Below, in pieces: positions 47,281 through 56,735 of a stretch of DNA of 64,000 bases. The DNA is taken from the NCBI RefSeq assembly GCF_030005555.1, contig NZ_JASCQG010000001.1, forward strand, positions 360,217-424,216, read 5' to 3'. Numbering within the stretch: position 1 is the first letter of the stretch; the number at the start of each line of letters is the position of its first letter. The notes below the pieces were generated by a model. The model did not search any database. It worked only from the letters and a program-made list of their open reading frames with translations, and was not told the DNA's origin. A program made the translations under genes and the position numbers. The stretch is from Empedobacter sedimenti. Lineage in GTDB: Bacteria > Bacteroidota > Bacteroidia > Flavobacteriales > Weeksellaceae.

Positions 47281-48429
47281 ATGGAAAGTATACAGAAATG
47301 GCCTTTTTATTTGAAACTTACTTGCACATTATTGTCAATCATTTGTTTAACTTTTATAGCAATAATAGGTAAAGGTATTCTCGTTCCATTAATTTTAGGC
47401 TTCTTAATATCAATATTACTTGCTCCAGTTAGTGCATTTTTTGAGAAATATTTGCGTATTCCACGTGCCATTTCAAGTATAATTACCACATTATTATTTG
47501 CTGCTTTTATTTTGGGTATTTTCTATTTAATTGCAATTCAACTTGCGGAAATAGCGAATGAATGGCCAACTTTCCAAAATCAAATTTTTGAAGCTTTTAT
47601 TGATTTACAAAAATGGATTCATCATACATTTGGTGTTAATTCGCATGCACAAATGGAATATTTGACGAAGAATGTAAAAACGACAATCGAAACAAGTACA
47701 ATTGTGATCGAAAAAGTAATTTCGGTAGTTTCGTCGATGGCAGTTACTGTCTTATTCACGTTTTTATACATTGTTTTCTTGTTGATATATCGTCGTCATT
47801 TGGTGAAATTTATTTACTATGCGTTCAATTCTAACACACATAATCAAGTATATAATGTCATAACATCTATTCAAAAAATGGTTAAACAATACTTAATTGG
47901 GCTGTTTTTACAGATGTTGATTGTATCAATTTTATCCTTTATTGCGTTTTCAATTCTTGGACTGAAGTATAAATTTGTCTTAGCCATTTTAACGGGTGTA
48001 CTAAATGTTGTACCTTATGTAGGAATCATCATTTCGTTGATAGTAACATCAATTATCACATTTGCAACAATGTCAGCTTCAAAATTATTTTTTGTACTAA
48101 TTGCCTTTATTGCTATTCATGCAATCGATGGAAATGTCGTGATGCCTAAAATTGTCGGTTCTAAAGTAAAAATCAATTCATTGATTGTAATTATTGGGTT
48201 GGTTATTGGCGAAATGACATGGGGAATTATGGGAATGTTATTATCAATTCCGATTCTTGCTTTGATGAAAATTGTTTTTGATAATGTGACCGAACTTAAA
48301 CCTTGGGGTTATCTTTTGGGCGATGAAGATTCGACAGAAATTGATGACGACTTGAATACCTTTTTGGCCAAAAAGAAAGCTAAAAAATTAAAGAAAAAAG
48401 CCAAGAAGTTGAACGAAAATATTAGTTAA
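47281..48429 (+). CDS. AI-2E family transporter
   Basis: A 382-residue inner-membrane protein with about eight helices: four in the first 190 residues, then VVPYVGIIISLIV and GNVVMPKIVGSKVKINSLIVIIG in the second half, which are hallmarks of the AI-2E (TqsA/YdiK/PerM) superfamily. The C-terminus is a charged lysine-rich cytoplasmic tail. Despite the name, members include Na+/H+ antiporters and channels of unclear substrate, so transport of autoinducer-2 is not implied. It may be followed by read-through into the lipoprotein gene 30 bases downstream. Confidence 0.87.
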   Translation: MESIQKWPFYLKLTCTLLSIICLTFIAIIGKGILVPLILGFLISILLAPVSAFFEKYLRIPRAISSIITTLLFAAFILGIFYLIAIQLAEIANEWPTFQNQIFEAFIDLQKWIHHTFGVNSHAQMEYLTKNVKTTIETSTIVIEKVISVVSSMAVTVLFTFLYIVFLLIYRRHLVKFIYYAFNSNTHNQVYNVITSIQKMVKQYLIGLFLQMLIVSILSFIAFSILGLKYKFVLAILTGVLNVVPYVGIIISLIVTSIITFATMSASKLFFVLIAFIAIHAIDGNVVMPKIVGSKVKINSLIVIIGLVIGEMTWGIMGMLLSIPILALMKIVFDNVTELKPWGYLLGDEDSTEIDDDLNTFLAKKKAKKLKKKAKKLNENIS

Positions 48430-48459
48430 AGCTTCTGTTTTACATAATTATCACTCTTT

Positions 48460-48891
48460 ATGAAATATAATTTATTATTCTTTTTTAGTTTATTGATTTT
48501 CAATACTTCTTGTGAAAAGAAGTTAGAAAAAAAAGTAAATAAAGAATATAGTTATGAAATGATGTCTATTGATGAAGGAAATCATTCAATTAGAATTTAT
48601 GATTATTCAGACTCTATTCAGTTTATTCATTGGAAAAAAATTAATGATTATACATCTAAATCATTCAAAATTTCTAAGAACGATAAAAAAGCATTAGAAA
48701 ACAATATCTATAAATTAGTTACAACTCCTTATGAAAATGAGATTTTTTGCACGGACTATGTGGGGAAAATAAGTATTAGTATGTCCAATCATAATAGCAC
48801 TTATTCTATTAATCTAAATTCTGTTTGTGATTGGAAGACATTCAATGAAGAAACTAAGAATATTTCTAAAATTTTAGATCATTATAAATAA
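48460..48891 (+). CDS. Small hypothetical lipoprotein
   Basis: A 143-residue lipoprotein (hydrophobic NLLFFFSLLIF, lipobox NTSC, Cys18). The mature part has two cysteines (IFCTDY and SVCDWK) that may pair, and strand-rich segments (SYEMMSIDEGNHSIRIYDY). I do not recognise it. It follows the AI-2E gene by 30 bases and is closed by tandem hairpins at 48918-48938 and 48951-48981. Confidence 0.65.
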   Translation: MKYNLLFFFSLLIFNTSCEKKLEKKVNKEYSYEMMSIDEGNHSIRIYDYSDSIQFIHWKKINDYTSKSFKISKNDKKALENNIYKLVTTPYENEIFCTDYVGKISISMSNHNSTYSINLNSVCDWKTFNEETKNISKILDHYK

Positions 48892-48950
48892 AATTTTCTC
48901 TTAATAAATAGGATGAGAAACTGAAATAAATTCAGTTTGACAATAACTTA

Positions 48951-48981
48951 AAAAAGTCTATAACAAGGTTATAGACTTTTT
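48951..48981. terminator. Bidirectional terminator
   Basis: A 14-bp perfect stem (AAAAAGTCTATAAC and complement) with a 3-base loop between the lipoprotein and PAP2 genes. A smaller 8-bp hairpin (AAACTGAA and complement, 48918-48938) precedes it on the plus-strand side. A and T runs flank both sides. Confidence 0.85.
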
Positions 48982-48999
48982 GATTTTTATAATTTGAAC

Positions 49000-49575
49000 T
49001 TAACTCTTTTTCAAATATTTTTTTTCTAAGAAATAATACAGTTTCAGGAAAACGATAGAAAAGAAAATTCCGATTAATGTTCCGAAAAATATATCTCCAG
49101 TAAAATGTACGCCAACGTAAACTCTGCTGTAAGCAATCATCAACGCCCAAGCAATTAAGACATAAAGCAACCATTTGTAATATCTTCTTAAAAGTATTCC
49201 CATAAAAATTGCAATCGCTATGTGATTAGAAGCGTGAGCTGATGTAAAACCATACTTACCTCTACCCTCACAATCTATCGGGCGAAATAATCCATGTATA
49301 GATTCTGTATAACATGGACGAAAACGTTGAAAAGAATTTTTCAGAATATTTGTAAACTGATCTGCACAAGTTATCATTAGTGCAATACAAACTCCTGCTA
49401 ATAAGGTTTTTTTCCAACCAAGTTTTACATACAACAAGATTAGAAAGATAACATAAAGCGGAATCCACGTTTTTTTATCAGTTACCAATAACCAAAACCA
49501 ATCCCATTTTTCGTTACCTAAATTATTGAAATACAAAAATATTTGTACATCCCAATCAAAATAATCTTGTATCAT
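49000..49575 (-). CDS. PAP2-family phosphatase
   Basis: A 191-residue membrane phosphatase with about five helices. The three phosphatase motifs are visible: KNSFQRFRP (C1, about 79-87), SAHAS (C2, about 113-117, in place of PSGH) and SRVYVGVHFTGDI (C3, about 149-161). Members dephosphorylate phosphatidate, undecaprenyl diphosphate or lipid A. Its start overlaps the tatA stop by one base (TAATG), so translation is probably coupled. Location: inner membrane with the active site facing the periplasm. Confidence 0.87.
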   Translation of the reverse strand: MIQDYFDWDVQIFLYFNNLGNEKWDWFWLLVTDKKTWIPLYVIFLILLYVKLGWKKTLLAGVCIALMITCADQFTNILKNSFQRFRPCYTESIHGLFRPIDCEGRGKYGFTSAHASNHIAIAIFMGILLRRYYKWLLYVLIAWALMIAYSRVYVGVHFTGDIFFGTLIGIFFSIVFLKLYYFLEKKYLKKS

Positions 49576-50105
49576 TATCTACTTATTGATCCTCCTAATC
49601 CTAAAGCTTTATCAGCTTCAGATTTTGGCTCTTGTGGAACAATTGGCTCTTCAACCTCAGGTAAAACTTCTTCAATTTCTGGCTCAACAGATTGCTCTGG
49701 TTCAACTTTCATTGATGATGAGTTAGAATCTTTAAGTGCAAGATCTACTGAATTATCTTGATGAATTGTATTATGAATTTCATCAACTGGGTTTCGAACT
49801 TCGTCAAAAGATTTCTGAAAATCTTCCATTGGATTGATTTTTTGGAAAGAATCTTTTACCTCATTCAATGGATTTAACTCTTTTATAGAATTTTGTATTT
49901 CTTTTGTTGGATCAACTTCTTGAACAGGATTCATAATCTCTTGTTTGATATCTTCAGAAGCTTCTTTTAGCTTGCGCACAGCAGTTCCCAAACCACGTGC
50001 AATTTCTGGAATTTTATCTGGTCCAAAAATTACCACGGCAACCACCATAATAATCACGACTTCCTGGAAGTCTAAAAACGCTGGGTATATTACTAAACTA
50101 TTCAC
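49575..50105 (-). CDS. tatA: TatA/TatE family protein with extended repeat tail
   Basis: A 176-residue protein with the TatA plan: a short N-terminal helix (VVIIMVVAVVIFGPDKIPEI, about 16-35), the FGP hinge, and an amphipathic helix (ARGLGTAVRKLKEASEDI). TatA normally stops at about 60-90 residues; here an acidic tail runs to 176. It contains proline-marked units of about 13 residues (D65-P66, N78-P79, N91-P92, N105-P106), each followed by an acidic/hydrophobic helical pattern. TatA oligomers with TatC move folded proteins across the membrane; tatC is not in the window. It overlaps the PAP2 gene by one base. Confidence 0.87.
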   Translation of the reverse strand: MNSLVIYPAFLDFQEVVIIMVVAVVIFGPDKIPEIARGLGTAVRKLKEASEDIKQEIMNPVQEVDPTKEIQNSIKELNPLNEVKDSFQKINPMEDFQKSFDEVRNPVDEIHNTIHQDNSVDLALKDSNSSSMKVEPEQSVEPEIEEVLPEVEEPIVPQEPKSEADKALGLGGSISR

Positions 50106-50144
50106 GAAACAAATGTATAAAATCTAAACTGAGAATAATAAAAA

Positions 50145-50170
50145 AAGCCATCAAATTTCTTTGATGGCTT
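50145..50170 (-). terminator. Rho-independent terminator of secDF
   Basis: An 11-bp perfect stem (AAGCCATCAAA and complement) with a 4-base loop and a T tail on the minus strand, 28 bases after the secDF stop and just before tatA. Confidence 0.85.
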
Positions 50171-50197
50171 TCTTAAAATTTATTTAAAATTTGAATC

Positions 50198-53113
50198 TTA
50201 TTTATTCATTTGACCTTTTTTAGTAAAGTCATACAATAAAGGTGATGCTACAAAAATAGATGAGAATGTACCGATAATGATACCAATTAATTTTGCGAAC
50301 ATAAATCCTTTGATTGATTCTCCACCAAATGCAAAGATGATTAATACGATTAAGAACGTTGATAAAGACGTATTAATTGTACGTGATAATGTTTCTGATG
50401 TAGAAATATTAATGATGTCGTACAAGTTATGTTTTTTCTCAACTGTTAAATTCTCACGAATACGGTCTAAGATAATAATCGAGTCATTCATCGAATAACC
50501 AATTACCGTCAAAATAGCCGCGATAAACGCTTGGTCGATCTCCATATTGAAAGGCATTATTCCTTTTAATAAAGAGAAAACTCCTAATACAATAATAACG
50601 TCGTGCGCCAATGCAATGATTGTAGACAAAGAGAATTGCCAACGCTTGAACATGATGATTAAGTAGAAGAAAATGGCTACTAAGGCTAAAGAAACAGCGA
50701 TGTATGAAGCTCTTGTTGTATCATCAGCAATTGTAGGTCCTACTTTTGCAGAAGACATTAAACCGATTGATGCGTTATCTTCAGAAAAGTCTTTCTCAGA
50801 CATTTTAGCTGGTAAATATGTCTTTAATCCTTTGTATAATTTATCTTTAATTTCGTCATCAACGTTAGTTCCATCTTCATCAGCTTTGTATGCTGTAGTA
50901 ATCTTCACTTGGTTTTGTCCACCATATGTTTTTACTTGAGGAATCATTTTCTCTCCATCCAAAACAAATACATCTCCTAAATCGTCTGCGATTTGTTGCG
51001 GATCTACATTTTTATCAAAACGAACTGTATACGTACGTCCACCTTGGAATTCGATACCCATATCAAATCCTTTAGTGAAAATAGAAATCAACGCAACAAT
51101 TGTTAAAACAATAGAAATAGCATAAGATATTTTTCTTGTTTTTAATAAATCAACTTTAATATTTTGTAACCAATGCGCTGTAAATGATGTATAGAAAGGA
51201 ACTGATTTTCCTTTTGCTAATCGACCTTCTACGAAATAACGTGTAATAAAAATTGCAGTAAATGTAGAAGTAAAAATACCAATCATAAACGTTGTTGCGA
51301 AACCTACAACAGGACCTTTACCAAAGAAGAATAAAATTAATGCTGTGATAAATGATGTTGAGTTAGCATCTACAATTGCAGATAAAGCTCCTTTCCAAGA
51401 ATAAGCAAAATCTACTGCTTGACGTAATGATTTTCCTTTTCTTAATTCTTCTTTTACACGTTCGTAAATTAAGATATTCGCATCCATTCCTGTTACCAAC
51501 GTCAAGATAATTCCGGCGATACCTGGTAAAGATAATGTAGCTTTTAATGAAACTAAGAATCCTAATAAGAATAATAAGTTAACGATTAATGCAATGTTAG
51601 CATAAATACCTGCACGGCTGTAGTAAAACAACATCCAGATTAATACTAATGCAAATGCACAACCAAATGCGATTAACGAACTGTTAATAGCTTCTTGTCC
51701 TAATGATGGACCAACAACTTCTGCAGAAACAATTTTAGATGAAGCTGGTAAAGAACCTGCTTGTAAAATATTTGCTAAATCTTTTGCTTCGTCAATTGTA
51801 AAGTTTCCAGAAATTTGAGAATTACCTCCTGTAATTTGGTTTTTGATATTTGGTGCAGAATATACCATGTTATCTAACACAATTGCAACACCTTGACCAT
51901 TACGATTTGTAGCAGATGGTTTTAACTCATCAGTAATACGAGCCCATTCTTGTGCTCCTACTTGATTCATTTGCATTGAAACTACTGGCTCATTTGTGAT
52001 AGAACCTGCATTACGTTCTGCAGAAGCAGAAATAACTTTGTCACCAGTAATTAATGGTTCTTGCGATCCATTTTTACCTTTCAATACATAAAACTCTAAT
52101 AACTTAGGCGCAGCTTTATCTTTCGTAATTCTAGATAAATCCATTGGTTTATTTGCCCAAGAATATTTGTAACCTCTAATATTAGCTGGTAAACTAGGTA
52201 CAAAACCTTTGTCTTGCATCACACGGTTAACAACAGCAGTATCTTTAACATCTACAATAAAACTTGCATTAGAGTTAGAAGGTTGCATAACTTCTGCCAA
52301 AGACTTAATTACTTGTCCTTTCTCATTTGTTACTTTATATTTCTCTGTATTAACAGAAGAAAAATATTGTAAAACACTTGGATCTTGACTAACAACTTGC
52401 CAAAACTCTAATTTTGCTGTAGATTGTAATAATTTTTTTACACGATCTGTATCCGAAACACCTGGTAATTCTACCAAGATACGTCCATCTCCTTTATCTC
52501 CTAAACGTTGAATAACTGGCTCAACAACACCAAATTGGTTAATACGAGAGCTAATTACATCATAAGCAGTTGCAACTTTAGCTTCGATATCTTTACGGAT
52601 AACCTCTTTTACCTGATCATCAGTGTAGTTAAACTTAATTTTGTCAGCATTATCTCTATTTCCAAATAAATCTGGTGCTGCATATTTAGTTCCACCTTTT
52701 ATTTTATCAAATTCTTGAAAAAATAATTCTACATAAGGTACGTTACCATTTGATTTTTGAGCTTTATCTGTTGCATCTAAAGCAGCCCCCAACATTGGGT
52801 TTTGACTTTTTGCAGATAAATTCTCGATTAAGTCTCTTTCAGATACTTGTAAGATTACGTTAATCCCACCCTTTAAGTCTAATCCTAAATTGATTTCGTT
52901 GTTTTTAGCATGCGTATAATCATACTTAATAATTCCTAAATCAAGCGGATGTTGAGCTAAACTATCTAATATTCTTGGTTCATCTTCTGGCTTATTCGCT
53001 AATCGCGCTGCCTCGTGCTCCACCTTTGTAGCGTACCAAGTATAACTTAACTGTCTGATACACAAAAGACTTAAAATAATTGCAAATGCTGCAATGAGCC
53101 ATCTTCCTCGCAT
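50198..53113 (-). CDS. secDF: Protein translocase subunit SecDF (fusion)
   Basis: A 971-residue fusion of SecD and SecF, the membrane pair that uses the proton motive force to finish translocation of SecA-SecYEG substrates. The SecD half has a large periplasmic region with NLGLDLKGGINV (about 75-86) and DSRINQFGV, followed by helices containing LTLVTGMDANILIYERVKEEL; the SecF half begins at about 640 with KISYAISIV and ends with GYSMNDSIIILDRIREN. Twelve helices fit. Fusion is the norm in Flavobacteriia. The start is supported by a promoter with a TATATTTG -7 box 30 bases upstream. Confidence 0.95.
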   Translation of the reverse strand: MRGRWLIAAFAIILSLLCIRQLSYTWYATKVEHEAARLANKPEDEPRILDSLAQHPLDLGIIKYDYTHAKNNEINLGLDLKGGINVILQVSERDLIENLSAKSQNPMLGAALDATDKAQKSNGNVPYVELFFQEFDKIKGGTKYAAPDLFGNRDNADKIKFNYTDDQVKEVIRKDIEAKVATAYDVISSRINQFGVVEPVIQRLGDKGDGRILVELPGVSDTDRVKKLLQSTAKLEFWQVVSQDPSVLQYFSSVNTEKYKVTNEKGQVIKSLAEVMQPSNSNASFIVDVKDTAVVNRVMQDKGFVPSLPANIRGYKYSWANKPMDLSRITKDKAAPKLLEFYVLKGKNGSQEPLITGDKVISASAERNAGSITNEPVVSMQMNQVGAQEWARITDELKPSATNRNGQGVAIVLDNMVYSAPNIKNQITGGNSQISGNFTIDEAKDLANILQAGSLPASSKIVSAEVVGPSLGQEAINSSLIAFGCAFALVLIWMLFYYSRAGIYANIALIVNLLFLLGFLVSLKATLSLPGIAGIILTLVTGMDANILIYERVKEELRKGKSLRQAVDFAYSWKGALSAIVDANSTSFITALILFFFGKGPVVGFATTFMIGIFTSTFTAIFITRYFVEGRLAKGKSVPFYTSFTAHWLQNIKVDLLKTRKISYAISIVLTIVALISIFTKGFDMGIEFQGGRTYTVRFDKNVDPQQIADDLGDVFVLDGEKMIPQVKTYGGQNQVKITTAYKADEDGTNVDDEIKDKLYKGLKTYLPAKMSEKDFSEDNASIGLMSSAKVGPTIADDTTRASYIAVSLALVAIFFYLIIMFKRWQFSLSTIIALAHDVIIVLGVFSLLKGIMPFNMEIDQAFIAAILTVIGYSMNDSIIILDRIRENLTVEKKHNLYDIINISTSETLSRTINTSLSTFLIVLIIFAFGGESIKGFMFAKLIGIIIGTFSSIFVASPLLYDFTKKGQMNK

Positions 53114-53144
53114 AATGTTTAATTGATAAATAAATTTTAACGGA

Positions 53145-53176
53145 CAAATATAATAGTCTTGAAAATATTTTCACAA
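53145..53176 (-). promoter_or_regulatory. Promoter of secDF
   Basis: The minus strand reads TTG (53176-53174), 21 bases, then TATATTTG (53152-53145), a full TAnnTTTG match with slightly long spacing. The leader would be about 28 bases. Confidence 0.55.
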
Positions 53177-53252
53177 TTTTTTAAGAATATTATATTCAAA
53201 AAATTCCGTCAGGTTTGTATTAATATATTGATTTTAATTCGTGATTCTTATT

Positions 53253-54131
53253 TTAATTCTCTAACTCATATTTATAAATGAAGATATTAGCTTGTTTAGA
53301 GTCATCATCATTATCCTCACATAAATAAAGCGTATACTTTTTTCGAGATTGTTTGTACAAAGCCAAACCTTCTATTTTTCTATCATCCGATATTTTTTCC
53401 CAACGAGTAACTCGCATATAATCCATATCAAGTTCTCCAATTATAGAACCTTTAATTTCTCCATTGTATTGCGTAGTACTTTTAGATTCTACTGTTGCTG
53501 TAAACAAAACCTTTCCGTCAACCAAAATTGCATCAGAAAAAGTAGTTTGTTCTCCGTTTAATTCGGGTAATTGTATTGGATAAAATTCGATTGTTTTATT
53601 CTGTAAATCATTTACGTTTCCTAAAACTTTGAAAATCCCATTAACACCAGCTGGTCCGTTTCCTCTATTAAAAAAATAAGTTGATTCTCCATCTGTCAAA
53701 AAACCTTCAATATTAAAATCTTTTACTGATAATTTAGAAACTTCTAAAAAATCATTCAGTAAAAATTTATAATTATTGTTTCTAACCTCCTTTGTAACTG
53801 TATTATAAGTAATTAAATCAAACCGATTTTCTTTAGATCCTGATCCCAAAATATACAATTCATCTCCAAAACGACTAATTGTTTCGAAATCTGGCTTATC
53901 TTTTTTATTGATTCCTTTCGCTTTTACTTCTGGTTGTAAATCAACCTTTTCTACTTCATTTTTCTTTTTGCTGTAAATGTATAAATAGGCATCATCATCA
54001 GCTACAGCGTACACATGGTGTTTATCTACAACCAAGCCCGAAGCTGCTCCCAATCCATTAATAACAATTAAAACCTTCAGAATGAAGTTATAAAACAGCA
54101 TAGTATTCAGTTTATTTTTTAACGATTCCAA
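53253..54131 (-). CDS. DUF6929-like beta-propeller protein
   Basis: A 292-residue protein with a short N-terminal hydrophobic segment (FYNFILKVLIVI) and repeated propeller-like strands. Characteristic pieces are ASGLVVDKHHVYAVADDDAYLYIY (start of the first blade; only part quoted elsewhere), KPDFETISRFGDELYILGSGS and DRKIEGLALYK near the end, which resemble DUF6929 and other SdiA-regulated/phytase-like propellers of Bacteroidota. Asp-rich loops may bind calcium. An ATG 30 bases inside (54101) is an alternative start. The family assignment is from memory, so treat it as moderate. Divergent from the MFS gene. Confidence 0.6.
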   Translation of the reverse strand: MESLKNKLNTMLFYNFILKVLIVINGLGAASGLVVDKHHVYAVADDDAYLYIYSKKKNEVEKVDLQPEVKAKGINKKDKPDFETISRFGDELYILGSGSKENRFDLITYNTVTKEVRNNNYKFLLNDFLEVSKLSVKDFNIEGFLTDGESTYFFNRGNGPAGVNGIFKVLGNVNDLQNKTIEFYPIQLPELNGEQTTFSDAILVDGKVLFTATVESKSTTQYNGEIKGSIIGELDMDYMRVTRWEKISDDRKIEGLALYKQSRKKYTLYLCEDNDDDSKQANIFIYKYELEN

Positions 54132-54191
54132 AAGTAATCAAAGATTATCAGAAACCTTGATAAATAAACGTTTTTTTGAAAAAAAAGAACT

Positions 54192-54199
54192 TAACTTTG
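54192..54199 (+). promoter_or_regulatory. -7 element of the MFS transporter gene
   Basis: TAACTTTG is a full TAnnTTTG match 25 bases before the ATG at 54225. The nearest TTTG (54175-54178) is too close for normal spacing, so only the -7 box is supported. Confidence 0.42.
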
Positions 54200-54224
54200 C
54201 AAAGCGTGATAAACAAAGGAAATA

Positions 54225-55445
54225 ATGAAAATTCTAAAAATTTATATTGATGCTTATAGCGGCTTGTCTAAGGAATCTTGGATGTTAGCTATCGTAATGT
54301 TATTGAACCGAATGGGATCAATGGTTTTACCATTTTTAGGAATCTATCTTATCTCCGAACTTAATTTTAGTTTAGAGCAATCTGGTCTAGTTTTAAGCTG
54401 TTATGGTATTGGTGCAGTTTTAGGTTCTTGGCTTGGAGGTTGGATTACAGATAGAATTGGTAACTTTAAAGTACAAGCTTTAAGTCTATTTTTGAGTGCT
54501 CCATTATTTCTGATTTTACCTTATTTCAATACAGTACTGTCTTTTTCTATAATTATGCTTATTTTAAGTACAATTAGCGAAATGTTCAGACCTGCAAACT
54601 CTGTTGCCATCACTCGTTATGCAAAAAAAGAAAACATAACACGTGCATTTTCTTTAAATAGAATGGCGATTAATTTAGGATTTTCTATTGGTCCATCAAT
54701 GGGTGGTTTTTTATCTAACTATTCATACGATTTGTTATTTTATTGTAACGCTGCTGCTGCGCTTATTGCTGGAATTGTATTTGTATCTTTCTTTTATGGA
54801 AGAAAAGAAAGAAATACTGCAGAAAATGATGCAAAAGATTTAAAACAAACCGAAGTAAAAGAGCGTAATGCCTACACAGATATGCCTTTTATTTTGTTTA
54901 ATGTTATCTGTTTACTTTTCTCAGTTGCGTTTTTCCAAATCCTAAATACACTTCCATTATTCTACAAAGATGTTGTTAAAATGACACAATCTGAGATTGG
55001 TTTATTAATGGGATTCAGTGGATTCATTATCGTTGTTTTCGAAATGTTGTTGATACATTACACAGAGAAAAAATTCACAGTTACTAAGCTTTTAGTTTTC
55101 GGTTCATTTATTACAGCTATCAGTTATTCTATTTTTAGTTTTAACCACACAATTGGTATGTTATATTTAGCCATTTCATTAATGTCTATTGGCGAGATGC
55201 TTGTACTACCTTTGATGTCTACTGTTACAGCTTTCCGAGCGCAGAAAAATAATCGTGGTGCATATATGGGATTAAACGGAATGTCTAATGCTGCTGCATT
55301 TATTATTTCACCTTTTTTAGGAACGCATATCGCAACTTCGTACGGATTTGATGTTTTATGGATTATCACATCTGTTGTATTAATCGTAGTTGCTGTCGGA
55401 TATCATTTTCTAACAAAACCACTTTTACCAAAGAATATGCAATAA
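54225..55445 (+). CDS. MFS transporter (MdtH/YceL-like)
   Basis: A 406-residue major facilitator protein with about twelve helices. It has the motif A pattern GSWLGGWITDRIGNFK (about 69-84) between TM2 and TM3 and the NLGFSIGPSMGG motif in TM5, both typical of drug:H+ antiporters such as MdtH. The central loop (about 190-220) is charged. The substrate is unknown. The next gene begins 37 bases downstream and may be co-transcribed. Confidence 0.85.
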   Translation: MKILKIYIDAYSGLSKESWMLAIVMLLNRMGSMVLPFLGIYLISELNFSLEQSGLVLSCYGIGAVLGSWLGGWITDRIGNFKVQALSLFLSAPLFLILPYFNTVLSFSIIMLILSTISEMFRPANSVAITRYAKKENITRAFSLNRMAINLGFSIGPSMGGFLSNYSYDLLFYCNAAAALIAGIVFVSFFYGRKERNTAENDAKDLKQTEVKERNAYTDMPFILFNVICLLFSVAFFQILNTLPLFYKDVVKMTQSEIGLLMGFSGFIIVVFEMLLIHYTEKKFTVTKLLVFGSFITAISYSIFSFNHTIGMLYLAISLMSIGEMLVLPLMSTVTAFRAQKNNRGAYMGLNGMSNAAAFIISPFLGTHIATSYGFDVLWIITSVVLIVVAVGYHFLTKPLLPKNMQ

Positions 55446-55482
55446 AATGTTTATCTTCGATAATCTAAAAATTTAGAATTCA

Positions 55483-56049
55483 ATGAAAGTATATACAAAA
55501 ACTGGCGATAAAGGAACAACAGGACTTTATGGAGGAATACGTGTTTCTAAAAACAGTTTAAAAATAGAATCTTACGGAACAGTTGACGAATTAAATTCTT
55601 ACTTAGGATTAATTCGTTCATATGAAATTGATCCAGCTTTAGAAGAAGAAATTATCATCATTCAAAAAGATTTGTTCAACCTTGGAGCTGAATTGGCAAC
55701 GCCAATTGACAAATTATATTTAGCAAATGGTAAACCTCGCATTCCAAAAACAGTGTCAGAAGAAGATATCGTTCAGTTAGAAGATTGGATTGATGATTTA
55801 GAAGGACAGTTAGAACAGTTGACTCATTTTATTCTTCCTGGCGGTAATCAAGCTGCTTCTCATGCACACGTGGCACGTTGTATTTGTCGTCGTGCAGAGC
55901 GTTTAACAGTTGGTTTAGCCGAAGTAGAAGAAATTCGTCCAGAATTACAAAAATACTTAAATCGTCTTTCAGATTATTTATTTGTTTTAGGACGTAAAAT
56001 TGCAGCAGACAATAATCACGAAGAAGTAAAATGGATTCCTGGTGAATAA
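55483..56049 (+). CDS. pduO: PduO-type cob(I)alamin adenosyltransferase
   Basis: A 188-residue ATP:corrinoid adenosyltransferase that makes adenosylcobalamin. It opens with KVYTKTGDKGTTGLYGG (2-18), the PduO/MMAB nucleotide-binding loop, has the SYGTVDELNSYLG segment (about 31-43), and the helix with RCICRRAERLTV (about 130-141) carrying the catalytic arginine. Length and start fit the stand-alone family. A TATCTTCG element lies about 30 bases upstream. The last 8 bases overlap the thiamine pyrophosphokinase gene. Confidence 0.92.
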   Translation: MKVYTKTGDKGTTGLYGGIRVSKNSLKIESYGTVDELNSYLGLIRSYEIDPALEEEIIIIQKDLFNLGAELATPIDKLYLANGKPRIPKTVSEEDIVQLEDWIDDLEGQLEQLTHFILPGGNQAASHAHVARCICRRAERLTVGLAEVEEIRPELQKYLNRLSDYLFVLGRKIAADNNHEEVKWIPGE

Positions 56050-56671
56050 AGCATTGTTATTTCTAAATGGCGAAGTGCCTACAACAATTCCAGATACAAC
56101 GAATTACGACACAATTTTTTGTACAGATGGAGCATTTCGTTATTTACAAAAACTAAATATAACGCCCGATGTTATTTCGGGCGATTTTGATTCGTTTGAA
56201 ATTAGTCAATTCCCTCCTGAAATTGAAATTATTTCAACTCCAGACCAAAACGACACGGATTTTGCTAAAGCATTGACAATCATAAAAAACAAAGGTTTTA
56301 ACCATGTAGATGTTTTTGGAGCAAGTGGTCGTCAACAAGATCATTTTATTGGCAATCTTAATGCAGCGTATCGTTTTAAAGATCAACTAAATATCACATT
56401 CTACGATAATTATAGTAAATACTTTTTCGCAGAAAAATCAACAAAATTAGAAGGTTATTTTGGACGAACAATTTCTTTAATTCCTTTCCCTGAGTGTAAA
56501 AACATTACAACTAATGGTTTAGAATATCCATTAAACAAAGAGAATTTAAATCTCCTTTCTCGCATCGGAACTCGCAACAAAGCGAATCAAGATATTGTTA
56601 CAATTGAATATACTGAAGGTGCCTTAGTTTTATTCATTATGGACGAAGAATTTCCTATCCTAATTGCTTAA
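56042..56671 (+). CDS. Thiamine diphosphokinase
   Basis: A 209-residue enzyme that makes thiamine diphosphate from thiamine and ATP. The N-terminal domain has FCTDGAFRYL (about 26-35), VISGDFDSF (about 45-53) and TPDQNDTDFAKAL (about 66-78), the nucleotide and metal-binding signature of this family; GRQQDHFIGNL follows. The start is GTG at 56042, overlapping the previous gene by 8 bases, with no ATG that would keep the N-terminal strand. The overlap suggests translational coupling with the cobalamin adenosyltransferase, two cofactor-maturation genes in one unit. Confidence 0.9.
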   Translation: MNKALLFLNGEVPTTIPDTTNYDTIFCTDGAFRYLQKLNITPDVISGDFDSFEISQFPPEIEIISTPDQNDTDFAKALTIIKNKGFNHVDVFGASGRQQDHFIGNLNAAYRFKDQLNITFYDNYSKYFFAEKSTKLEGYFGRTISLIPFPECKNITTNGLEYPLNKENLNLLSRIGTRNKANQDIVTIEYTEGALVLFIMDEEFPILIA

Positions 56672-56735
56672 ATCACTACAAATAGTGAGACTATTCTAAC
56701 AATTTTTAATTAACTTTACTGAAAACCAAACTATT

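Noticed and set aside
47281..48429. Quorum-sensing (autoinducer-2 export) role for the AI-2E family protein
   Set aside because: The family name is historical; members include ion antiporters and nothing in the context supports signalling.
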